35,863 nucleotides of DNA from an uncultured Desulfuromonadales bacterium (lineage in GTDB: Bacteria; Desulfobacterota; Desulfuromonadia; Desulfuromonadales; Geopsychrobacteraceae): contig CALZHQ010000013.1 in the NCBI GenBank assembly GCA_945787295.1, forward strand, positions 1-35,863. The letters run 5' to 3'. Within the stretch, counting starts at the first letter, position 1, and every line of letters starts with the position of its first letter. This document shows, piece by piece, positions 16,184 to 23,550 of the stretch. The translations under genes and the position numbers were made by a program. The notes under the pieces are model-generated. The model was not told the DNA's origin, searched no databases, and saw only the letters and a list, made by a program, of their open reading frames with translations.

Positions 16184-17515
16184 ATGAGAGTCATGCCAAG
16201 AAATTTGTTGCCCACCCTGCTGCTGTTGCTGTTCACCGTCGGATCAAGCCAGGCAGCACCACTGCTCAACCTTGATTTGAGCCTCGACCGCGATGTCCTG
16301 CCGTCTGGACAGCGGGAGACCGCGATTATCAAGGTAGCGCTGAATGTTCCGCAAGTGCCGCTGGAAATGGAACGTCCCCCGGTCAACCTGACCCTGGTTC
16401 TCGACCGTTCCGGTTCGATGGTGGGCGACAAAATCGCCAAGGCCCGCGATGCCGCAATCACCGCCCTGCGGATGCTCGGTCCGCAGGACCTGTTCTCACT
16501 TGTGATCTATGATCACAATGTCCAGACCCTGATTTCTCCACAGAGCGCGGCCAACAGTGAATGGATCGAAGCCCAGATCAGGCGCATCTCGGCCGGCGGC
16601 AACACCGCCCTGTTCGGGGCTGTCAGTCAGGGAGCTGCCGAGGTAAGGAAAAACCTGGGGCGCAATTTCGTGCATCGCGTCGTGCTGCTCTCAGACGGCC
16701 TGGCCAACGTCGGCCCAAGCTTGCCAAGTGACCTGGCCCGCCTCGGTGCTGCCTTGCTGAAAGAGGGCATCTCGGTGACCACCATCGGCATCGGCCACGG
16801 TTTCAACGAAGATTTGATGACGAGGCTGGCCGACCGGAGCGACGGCAACCATTATTTCGTTGAATCGAGTGTCGATCTGCCCCGCATCTTCGCCGCCGAA
16901 CTGGGGGATGTTCTCAGTGTTGCCGCCAGGCGCATCAGTATCGAGCTGGACACACCTGCCGAGGTCCGCCCACTGCGGATTATCGGCCGCGAAGGCCGGA
17001 TCAGCGGCAACCGGGTGGAAATCCATCTCAACCAGCTTTACGGCGGCCAGGAGAAATATGTCTTGATCGAAGTCCAGGTCAACCCGGGGCAGCCGGACCA
17101 ACTGCTGAAGATCGCCTCGGCCCGCTGCTATTACGAAAACGCCTTGACCAACCACCAGGAGAGCACCATTGCCCTGGCCAATGTGCGCTTCTCACCGCGG
17201 CAGGAAGAGGTTCGCAAGTCAGCCAACAAACCGGTTCTCGAAGCGGTGGTCGAAAATGAAATCGCCGCCAGTCGTGATCGCGCGCTTGACCTTTATAACG
17301 CTGGGCGTAAAGATGAAGCGGTCGCTGAAATCCGTCAGAGCAGTGGCAAACTGAAATCACAAAGCGCCAACCTCGGCTTCAGCGACCTGGCGGAAGAGGC
17401 GGAGGCTTTTGAAGGTGATGCCGCGACCTTCTCGGCACCAGCCTTACCGAGTGCCGTAAAAAAAGAGATCCGCTCAGAAAGCTACAAAGTTCGTAAGCAG
17501 CAGAAAGATTATTGA
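16184..17515 (+). CDS. Exported von Willebrand factor A domain protein
   Basis: A 443-aa secreted protein with a signal peptide (RNLLPTLLLLLFTVGSSQAA). The VWA domain (about 65-245) has a complete metal-binding MIDAS: D74-R-S76-G-S78 in LVLDRSGSM, a Thr in GGNTALFGA and an Asp in LLSDGLANVG. The flanking beta-rich part and a helical C-terminal region (about 345-443, AASRDRALDLYNAGRKDEAVAEIRQ) are typical of YfbK-like or inter-alpha-trypsin-like bacterial VWA proteins. There is no LPXTG sorting signal or C-terminal anchor. The start has AAGGAGA 6 nt upstream. It is followed after 51 nt by a histidine kinase gene, so the protein may bind a periplasmic partner or ligand and inform the kinase. 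That link is inference from gene order. Confidence 0.9.
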   Translation: MRVMPRNLLPTLLLLLFTVGSSQAAPLLNLDLSLDRDVLPSGQRETAIIKVALNVPQVPLEMERPPVNLTLVLDRSGSMVGDKIAKARDAAITALRMLGPQDLFSLVIYDHNVQTLISPQSAANSEWIEAQIRRISAGGNTALFGAVSQGAAEVRKNLGRNFVHRVVLLSDGLANVGPSLPSDLARLGAALLKEGISVTTIGIGHGFNEDLMTRLADRSDGNHYFVESSVDLPRIFAAELGDVLSVAARRISIELDTPAEVRPLRIIGREGRISGNRVEIHLNQLYGGQEKYVLIEVQVNPGQPDQLLKIASARCYYENALTNHQESTIALANVRFSPRQEEVRKSANKPVLEAVVENEIAASRDRALDLYNAGRKDEAVAEIRQSSGKLKSQSANLGFSDLAEEAEAFEGDAATFSAPALPSAVKKEIRSESYKVRKQQKDY

Positions 17516-17566
17516 TATCGGTGCCGTGGCCACAGCGGTCGCGGCAGTTCCAACCTTTGGGGTGCC

Positions 17567-19273
17567 ATGCATAAACCGAACCTGATCATCCTTGCCTGGC
17601 TGTTGTTGCTGGTGCCGACCCTGTTGCTCGGGGTCGGTGCTTTGCGACTATTGCAAAGTGAAGAAGCTCGCCTGCTCAGTAGCAACCGGGCAGCCGCTGC
17701 TAACCGCGCCGAAGCGATTGCCGGCAACATCGACCTGGCCGTGGCCGAGGTCAAGGATGGTCTCGAGGAAACGCTGCGGCAACTGCCGCAGGCGAATCTA
17801 GCGGCGCAACTTCACCGCTGGAAGCGTGACAACCCGCTGGTCCGTAACGTTTTTATCTGGCAAAAGGCACGGGGCCTGCTGCTGCCCGATCCAGAGCAAC
17901 CGGCAAGTGATGAAGAAGCCGCTTTCGTGCGCCGCTTTTTGCCGCTTTTTGCCGACCAGTCCAACTGGCAGCAACCGCTTTCCGATCAGCAGATAGAACC
18001 TGAACCGGCGTCCCCGGCCCGAACCATCCTCGCCGAACGGCGCGAATTGAGACAGTTGGCCAAACAAGCTCCGTCTCCAGCAGTCACCTCTGCCAGCAGC
18101 GACAGTAACGCAAGCCTCCCGGCGACCGCCGCCATGGAATCTGTTGCGGCACCCCTCAGCGGTCTCAGCAGCTGGCGCAGCTGGTACGCCGATGACCAAC
18201 TGCACCTGCTCGGCTGGTTTGCGCCGGCCAACAGTACGCAACGCTACGGCCTTGAGGTGGAAATGATGGCCCTGCTCAGCCGCCTGCTCGGCAACCTGCC
18301 GGCCCTGCCAACCGGGTCGGAAAGTTATGCCTTGCTCGATGGAAACGGTAACATCTTTCACCAGGTCGGCCAGTTCGAAATCCTGCCCGAAACACAACCG
18401 CAGGCGGCTGTGCCGCTGCTCAGCCTGCCGCATTGGCAGGTAGCCGCCTATACGAGCGACAGCGCGGCAGCAGGTGGCAGTGGCATCCTGCTGATCGGCA
18501 CGCTGCTGATCGCTACCTTCATCGCCGCCATCCTGCTCGGTGGCTCGCTACTGCTCTGGCAGGCTTATCGTAATCAACGCGACGCCGGGCAGAAGACTTC
18601 GTTCGTCTCGAATGTATCCCATGAGCTGAAGACCCCACTGACCACCATCCGCATGTACGCCGAACTGCTCGGCGAAGGAAAAATCAGCGAAGCCGGAAAA
18701 CAGCAGCGCTACCTGCAGACGATCATCAAAGAGAGTCAGCGGCTGACCCGGCTGGTGAATAATGTCCTTGACTTCAGTCGTCTTGAACAAGGCCGTCGCA
18801 ACTACCAACGTGAAAGCCTCGATCTGGGACAGTTGATCAGCGAGCTGGCCGAAGCCCAGCAGCCGCGCCTGCGGGAAGCCGGCATTGAACTGCACACCGA
18901 ACTACCCGCCGCCCCCTGTCAGTTGCAGACCGACCGGGATGCGCTGGGACAGATCATCATCAACCTGCTCGATAACGGCATTAAGTACGCCGCCGAAGGA
19001 AAAAAACTTCATCTCCAGGTGGAGCGGGAGACCAAAAACTACCGCTTGCGGCTGCGTGACTGGGGGCCAGGGATTCCAAGTTCCCACAAGCAACGGATTT
19101 TCGATAAATTCCACCGGATCGACAATTCTCTGACCAGTCGCCAGCAAGGCTCCGGTTTGGGACTGAGCATCGCCCGGCAGTTGGCTGAAGGACTGGGTGG
19201 CCAACTCCGTTACTGTCCGGCAGAAGGTGGCGGCAGCTGCTTCGAATTAATTCTGCCCGTTGGAGAAGAATAG
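17567..19273 (+). CDS. Membrane sensor histidine kinase
   Basis: A 568-aa two-TM histidine kinase. TM1 is at residues 6-26; a periplasmic sensor region covers about 27-300, including an Ala/Ser/Pro-rich stretch near 150-195. TM2 is at about 303-330, without an obvious HAMP. The HisKA domain has H352 in VSHELKTPLTT. The HATPase domain follows, with N box LLDNGIKYA, G1 DWGPGIP, F box IFDKFHR and G2 GSGLGLSIA. The stop codon is immediately followed by the regulator ATG, so the two are translationally coupled and form a cognate pair. The upstream VWA gene is probably part of the same operon and may provide or modulate the periplasmic signal. Confidence 0.92.
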   Translation: MHKPNLIILAWLLLLVPTLLLGVGALRLLQSEEARLLSSNRAAAANRAEAIAGNIDLAVAEVKDGLEETLRQLPQANLAAQLHRWKRDNPLVRNVFIWQKARGLLLPDPEQPASDEEAAFVRRFLPLFADQSNWQQPLSDQQIEPEPASPARTILAERRELRQLAKQAPSPAVTSASSDSNASLPATAAMESVAAPLSGLSSWRSWYADDQLHLLGWFAPANSTQRYGLEVEMMALLSRLLGNLPALPTGSESYALLDGNGNIFHQVGQFEILPETQPQAAVPLLSLPHWQVAAYTSDSAAAGGSGILLIGTLLIATFIAAILLGGSLLLWQAYRNQRDAGQKTSFVSNVSHELKTPLTTIRMYAELLGEGKISEAGKQQRYLQTIIKESQRLTRLVNNVLDFSRLEQGRRNYQRESLDLGQLISELAEAQQPRLREAGIELHTELPAAPCQLQTDRDALGQIIINLLDNGIKYAAEGKKLHLQVERETKNYRLRLRDWGPGIPSSHKQRIFDKFHRIDNSLTSRQQGSGLGLSIARQLAEGLGGQLRYCPAEGGGSCFELILPVGEE

Positions 19274-19978
19274 ATGGCCCAGATCAGCGTATTGATCGCC
19301 GAGGATGATGCCGACCTGCGCCAGGGATTGATCGACCTGCTCGAGTGTGAAGGTTACCTGGTGCTCCCCTGTGCCGATGGCGGGCAAGCCTTGAGCTGCT
19401 ACCGGCAGCAGCAACCGGACCTGCTGCTGCTCGATGTGATGATGCCCGAACTGAGTGGCTACGATCTGTGTCGGGAAATCCGCAAAAGCGACAACCGGAC
19501 CCCGATTATCCTGATTACCGCCAAGGGAGAAGAGATCGATAAAGTGGTCGGCCTGGAACTGGGTGCCGATGACTACATCACCAAACCGTTCGGGCTGCAT
19601 GAACTCCGGGCGCGTATCGCGGCGGTACTGCGCCGCACTGCCAATAACCAGCCAACGGCAGGTGATCTGCCGGATCGATTCAAGCTCGGCGCGACCTTGA
19701 TCGACCGCAAAAACTACCGCCTCGAACGGGCCGGGAAAACTATCAGCCTGACACCGAGGGAATTGAAGCTTCTGGAAGCGTTGCTCAGTCAGCGCGATCA
19801 AGTGCTCAGTCGCAATGAGTTGCTGAATGCCGCCTGGGGGATTGACTATTTCGGGACCACCCGCACTCTCGATCAGCACATTGCCCAATTACGCAAAAAG
19901 CTCGAAGCCGATCCGGCCCAACCGAAAATAATCCTGACAGTACACGGTGTCGGCTATCGTTTGGGAGATGTCGATTGA
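19274..19978 (+). CDS. OmpR/PhoB-family response regulator
   Basis: A 234-aa DNA-binding regulator. The receiver has D11-D12 (AEDDADLRQG), phosphoacceptor D54 (LLLLDVMMPELSGYD), T82 (ILITAKG) and K104 (DDYITKPFG). The C-terminal winged helix is of the OmpR type (ISLTPRELKLLEALLSQRDQVLSRNELLNAAWG, then RTLDQHIAQLRKKLE and ILTVHGVGYRL). It starts at the base after the kinase stop, so it is the kinase's partner. Its likely target includes its own operon, through the 11-bp-spaced direct repeat at 16099-16116. A small GAAA-capped hairpin (19979-19992) follows its stop; no T-run is seen. Confidence 0.95.
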   Translation: MAQISVLIAEDDADLRQGLIDLLECEGYLVLPCADGGQALSCYRQQQPDLLLLDVMMPELSGYDLCREIRKSDNRTPIILITAKGEEIDKVVGLELGADDYITKPFGLHELRARIAAVLRRTANNQPTAGDLPDRFKLGATLIDRKNYRLERAGKTISLTPRELKLLEALLSQRDQVLSRNELLNAAWGIDYFGTTRTLDQHIAQLRKKLEADPAQPKIILTVHGVGYRLGDVD

Positions 19979-20001
19979 GCCCGGAAACGGGCGAGGCAGG
20001 T

Positions 20002-21246
20002 TTAATCTTCGATATTGCCGAAAAACACCTGGACAATAGCCTTGAACTCGGCATCGACCTGACGAATAGTCGGCGCGATGACATCCTCCTTCAATCCGGT
20101 GGCTTCCCAGGCCTTGAGCTGCAACGGTGGAATTTCATTGACCAGGTTCATTTCATGGCCGTAGGCGTGAGCCAGCGCATCGGCGACATGCATCAGTGAC
20201 GCTTCCAGGGAAAAATGGTTGGCACTCGGTGAATGGTGGCCACCGATCATCCGGGTCAAAGCGGTCGGTAACCGCCAGCGCATCGCCAGTAATTTTCCGA
20301 CTATGCTGTGATCGGTCTGCAGACAATCCTGCTCGGCGCGGTACATCGGCAATTGTGCGTCCCGGCCTTTGATGACGGCACGTGTATAGAGCTTGGGCAT
20401 CCGTTCGATCATGATCAAGCGGCCGATATCGTGCAGCAAGCCGCCGGTGAAGTAAGTCTCCTCGCCCTGCTCGCCAAGATGGCCGGCCAGAATCCTCGCA
20501 AACAGGCCACAGCGGATCGAATGACGCCAGAAGGCATCCATATTGATCAGATCATTAGGAATATCGCTGAACTGTCTGACAAGCGTAACTCCCAGCGTCA
20601 AACTGGAGAGCTCGTTAATCCCGAGCAACGATACGGCCCGGGAAATCGAATCGACCTTGCCGGAAAATCCATAAAAAGGACTATTGACCAGCTGCAACAA
20701 GCGAACACTGAGACTCGCGTCTTTACTGATCACCTCGGCCAGGCGACGCGAAGAGGTATCCGGGTCGTTCAGAGCATCGACGATATGATTATAAACGGTC
20801 GGCAGGGAAACAAGCTCGACATCCCCCATGACCAGCTGTGACACACTCAGAGGTTTTTGTTGATCCTCATCAGCGGGAGCCAGCAAATTGTCGGTAAACA
20901 TCACCGGATCCCAGCCCTTTTGCAGACTCTGGGCAAAGCGGTGGACCGCATGCCGGTAAATGGTCGTCAACGGCTCCTGCTCGATGTCGTTAAGACCGAA
21001 ACGCCGGTACAGGTAAACTTCAGCCTTTTCGTGAAACTGCTCAACCGCCGCTTGCTGCCGAAGATACTCCTCTCCGAGGCTCTCTTCGCAGATATCGGCC
21101 TCGATAATCCCCCAGGATTTAAATTTTTGCAGATGCTCGGCTTCGAGCGCAGCACCCTCCGCAAGGACAAAGCGCCCCTTCGGGGTAAACAGGTCCTCCG
21201 CCAAAATCATTCCATCTGTCAGATCATCGATATAAACCAGAGCCAA
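20002..21246 (-). CDS. HDOD-domain signalling protein
   Basis: A protein of about 414 aa with an HDOD domain (about residues 135-340), the non-catalytic or poorly catalytic relative of HD phosphohydrolases common in Geobacter-like bacteria. Recognisable parts are LPTVYNHIVDALNDPDTSSR, VISKDASLSVRLLQLVNSPFYGF, AVSLLGINELSSLTLG and TGGLLHDIGRLIMIERMP. An N-terminal region of about 130 aa (YIDDLTDGMILAEDLFTPKGRFVLAEGA) resembles the segment found in front of many such domains. I place the start at a TTG (21246) because AGAGGA lies 8 nt upstream and the family-like sequence begins there; the reading could extend to another TTG at 21309. It converges with the response regulator, leaving 23 nt between stops. 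Confidence 0.88.
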   Translation of the reverse strand: MALVYIDDLTDGMILAEDLFTPKGRFVLAEGAALEAEHLQKFKSWGIIEADICEESLGEEYLRQQAAVEQFHEKAEVYLYRRFGLNDIEQEPLTTIYRHAVHRFAQSLQKGWDPVMFTDNLLAPADEDQQKPLSVSQLVMGDVELVSLPTVYNHIVDALNDPDTSSRRLAEVISKDASLSVRLLQLVNSPFYGFSGKVDSISRAVSLLGINELSSLTLGVTLVRQFSDIPNDLINMDAFWRHSIRCGLFARILAGHLGEQGEETYFTGGLLHDIGRLIMIERMPKLYTRAVIKGRDAQLPMYRAEQDCLQTDHSIVGKLLAMRWRLPTALTRMIGGHHSPSANHFSLEASLMHVADALAHAYGHEMNLVNEIPPLQLKAWEATGLKEDVIAPTIRQVDAEFKAIVQVFFGNIED

Positions 21247-21433
21247 AATTTCAATCCTCTTGAGACTGCACCTATGCGGCAAAATAACCGAAACCTGTTC
21301 TGAGATCAAAGGTTTATTAAAACATCATAACATATTATTAAAAAAAGTAAGTCCCTCCCCCGCCACTGATATTAAAAAGAGCTGGCGAGGTAACTGACAA
21401 AAACAATCGGATTTATAGCCCAAAAGAAGGTTA
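21247..21433. other. AT-rich intergenic DNA upstream of the HDOD gene
   Basis: Between the HDOD start and the inverted-repeat element there is AT-rich DNA that should hold the HDOD promoter on the minus strand. I see no coding sequence and no clear -10/-35 pair. Confidence 0.4.
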
Positions 21434-21605
21434 GCCACCAAGACACCAAGCACACTAAGGAGAAACAAAGCCTTTAACACAGAGGTGGAGAGAGGAGAAG
21501 AAGAGCAAACCGAATCTTTTGTTTTAATCAACAAACAAGGGGTTTGGCCGGCGTTGTTTTTCCAGCACTATATGTTTGTCCTGGTGTCCTTGGCGACTTG
21601 GTGGC
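21434..21605. repeat. Inverted-repeat element (MITE-like or REP-like)
   Basis: The left end (21434-21461, starting GCCACCAAGACACCAAG) and the reverse complement of the right end (21605-21579, GCCACCAAGTCGCCAAGG) agree at roughly 21 of 27 positions by eye. The left end itself contains three loose copies of an ACACCAAG-like 8-mer. The roughly 115-nt interior has no credible gene. Similar CCAAG-rich and ACACAGAG-rich repeats occur between genes in deltaproteobacterial and other genomes, from general recollection. There is no transposase. It sits between the HDOD and CLC genes. Confidence 0.55.
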
Positions 21606-21689
21606 GAGCTGACCTTTGTTTTGGTTATAGTTCCGAAAAAAATTCTTCCATGGTAGGCTTTCAGCATTCGACCCATTGCTGGAGCCGCC

Positions 21690-23429
21690 GTGAAATTTTC
21701 CTGGAAATTCACCCCCAACCGTGAAAACCTGATCGCCCTGCTGGTGGTGTCAGTGCTGATCGGCATGACCACCGGGGCTCTGGCAGTCGCCTTCCGTTAC
21801 CTTTTACTGCTCACCACCGACCTGTTCTGGCCCGATCCATTTGCCATGCTTGATGTCAACCTGCAGTACTCCTGGTATCTCGTGCTTCTGATTCCGGTTT
21901 TCGGCGGCCTGCTGGTCGGGCCGCTGATCAGCCGCCTGTCCCCGGAAACCCGTGGCGCCGGGGTCCCGGAAGTGATCGAAGCGGTCGTCACCCGCGAAGG
22001 AAAGATCCGTCACCGGACCGCTTTTTTCAAGACCCTGTTCACCGCAATCTCGATCGGCTGTGGTGCTTCGGTCGGTCGCGAGGGACCGGTCGTGCATATC
22101 GGCTCTTCAGTGGGCTCATCGATCGCACAACTGATCAGACTGCCGGCGGAGTGGAGGCGCGTCTTTCTCGCCTGTGGCGCAGCTGCCGGGATCGCAGCAA
22201 CCTTCAACGCACCGATGGCGGGGATGCTGTTCGCCGCCGAAATCATCCTGGTCGATTTCCAGGTCAGCTACCTGAGCCACATCGCCATCTCCGCAGTCAC
22301 TGCCACGGTCGTTTCGCACCACTTTCTCGGCAGTCTGCCGACTTTCCAGGTTCCTGCCTATGAGTTGGTCAGCTACGCCGAACTCCCGCTTTATGCGCTG
22401 CTCGGTTTTTCTGCCGGGCTGTTATCGATTCTTTTTATCCGTTCGGTATCAACCGTCGAAGACCTGTTCAACAAAGCACATATCCCCTTTCCCCTGCGAC
22501 CGGCTATCGCCGGACTGCTGATCGGTGGTATGGCCATCGGCTGGCCGCATGTCCTGGGCGTCGGCTACGAATCGATCAACCTGGCACTCACTTCGCAGCT
22601 GGCGATCGGCCTGATGCTGATTCTGCTGGCGCTGAAACTGGTGGCGACCGCCAGTTGTGTCGGGGCCGGTTTTTCCGGGGGCATTTTTGCCCCGTCACTG
22701 GTGCTCGGAGCGCTTCTCGGCGGCCTGTTCGGGGCGGTCGCTGGGCTGATTTTCCCCGGCAGCGTTGCGACCAGTGCCGCCTACAGCCTGATCGGCATGG
22801 GCGCGGTGGTGGCCGGCACCACCCTGGCCCCGATTACCGCCATCTTCACCATCTTCGAACTGACCTACAATTTTGACATCATCCTGCCGCTGATGACCTG
22901 TTGTATCACCAGCATGGTGACGGTGCAGAAACTCTACGGCTATTCGATCTACGAAACCAAGCTGCTGCGCAAAGGGATCCGCATGGTGCGTGGCCACGAT
23001 GTCAATCTGTTGCGCTCGATGCAGGTCGGCGATTTCATGGACACCCAGTTCGAAACGGTGCGGCAGAACATGCGCCTCGGTGACGTCTTGAAGATCGCCG
23101 AGCAGAGCCCCTATCCTCACTTCCCGGTTCTGAACCGGGAGGAGAAACTGGTCGGGATGCTCTCGATGAGCGATCTAAAGACTTTCCTCGGCGAGATCGG
23201 TGAACTGAGCGAACTGGTGATCGCCTCGGAAATCATGACCAGCCGGGTCGTTATCGTTCGGCCGGATGATAACTTTGAAACCGCTTTCGAAATCTTTGAA
23301 GGGAAACAGATCTCCACCCTGCCGGTCGTTACAGGTGACGGAAAACTACTTGGCATCCTGAAAAAAAGCGACCTATTGCTCGCTTACAATCAAAAGATCC
23401 TCAAATTGAACGTCATCCAGCGAGACTGA
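21690..23429 (+). CDS. CLC-type chloride channel with CBS domain pair
   Basis: A CLC family membrane protein of 579 aa that starts at GTG 21690. CLC selectivity motifs are GAGVPE (89-94), GREGP (129-133, with gating Glu E131) and GGIFAP (330-335); a CBS pair follows at about residues 435-575. Two positions differ from the E. coli H+/Cl- antiporter. The Ser of GSGIP is Ala (A90), and the internal proton-path Glu (E203 in E. coli) aligns with I185 in FNAPMAGMLFAAEIIL. The second change is expected for channels rather than antiporters. The CBS domains may sense adenine nucleotides. The gene stands alone; the GGAG near the start is short and close. Ion specificity is not certain. Confidence 0.9.
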   Translation: MKFSWKFTPNRENLIALLVVSVLIGMTTGALAVAFRYLLLLTTDLFWPDPFAMLDVNLQYSWYLVLLIPVFGGLLVGPLISRLSPETRGAGVPEVIEAVVTREGKIRHRTAFFKTLFTAISIGCGASVGREGPVVHIGSSVGSSIAQLIRLPAEWRRVFLACGAAAGIAATFNAPMAGMLFAAEIILVDFQVSYLSHIAISAVTATVVSHHFLGSLPTFQVPAYELVSYAELPLYALLGFSAGLLSILFIRSVSTVEDLFNKAHIPFPLRPAIAGLLIGGMAIGWPHVLGVGYESINLALTSQLAIGLMLILLALKLVATASCVGAGFSGGIFAPSLVLGALLGGLFGAVAGLIFPGSVATSAAYSLIGMGAVVAGTTLAPITAIFTIFELTYNFDIILPLMTCCITSMVTVQKLYGYSIYETKLLRKGIRMVRGHDVNLLRSMQVGDFMDTQFETVRQNMRLGDVLKIAEQSPYPHFPVLNREEKLVGMLSMSDLKTFLGEIGELSELVIASEIMTSRVVIVRPDDNFETAFEIFEGKQISTLPVVTGDGKLLGILKKSDLLLAYNQKILKLNVIQRD

Positions 23430-23550
23430 CAGACATCCGTTAACCCTATTGTTTTACTGACAAAAGCACCAACTTGTTAAGCTCGCCTGACACATGGAAC
23501 TGATTCTTTGCTAAACTGATGACATTGATCATCCTGCTATGGAGACACTG

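Noticed and set aside
16184..19978. Proteobacterial dedicated sortase (Pds) system
   Set aside because: VWA, kinase and regulator match in outline, but there is no sortase gene, no VIT domain and no LPXTG-type tail.
21434..21605. Insertion sequence
   Set aside because: No transposase frame is present in or near the repeat; a non-coding repeat element is the most that can be said.
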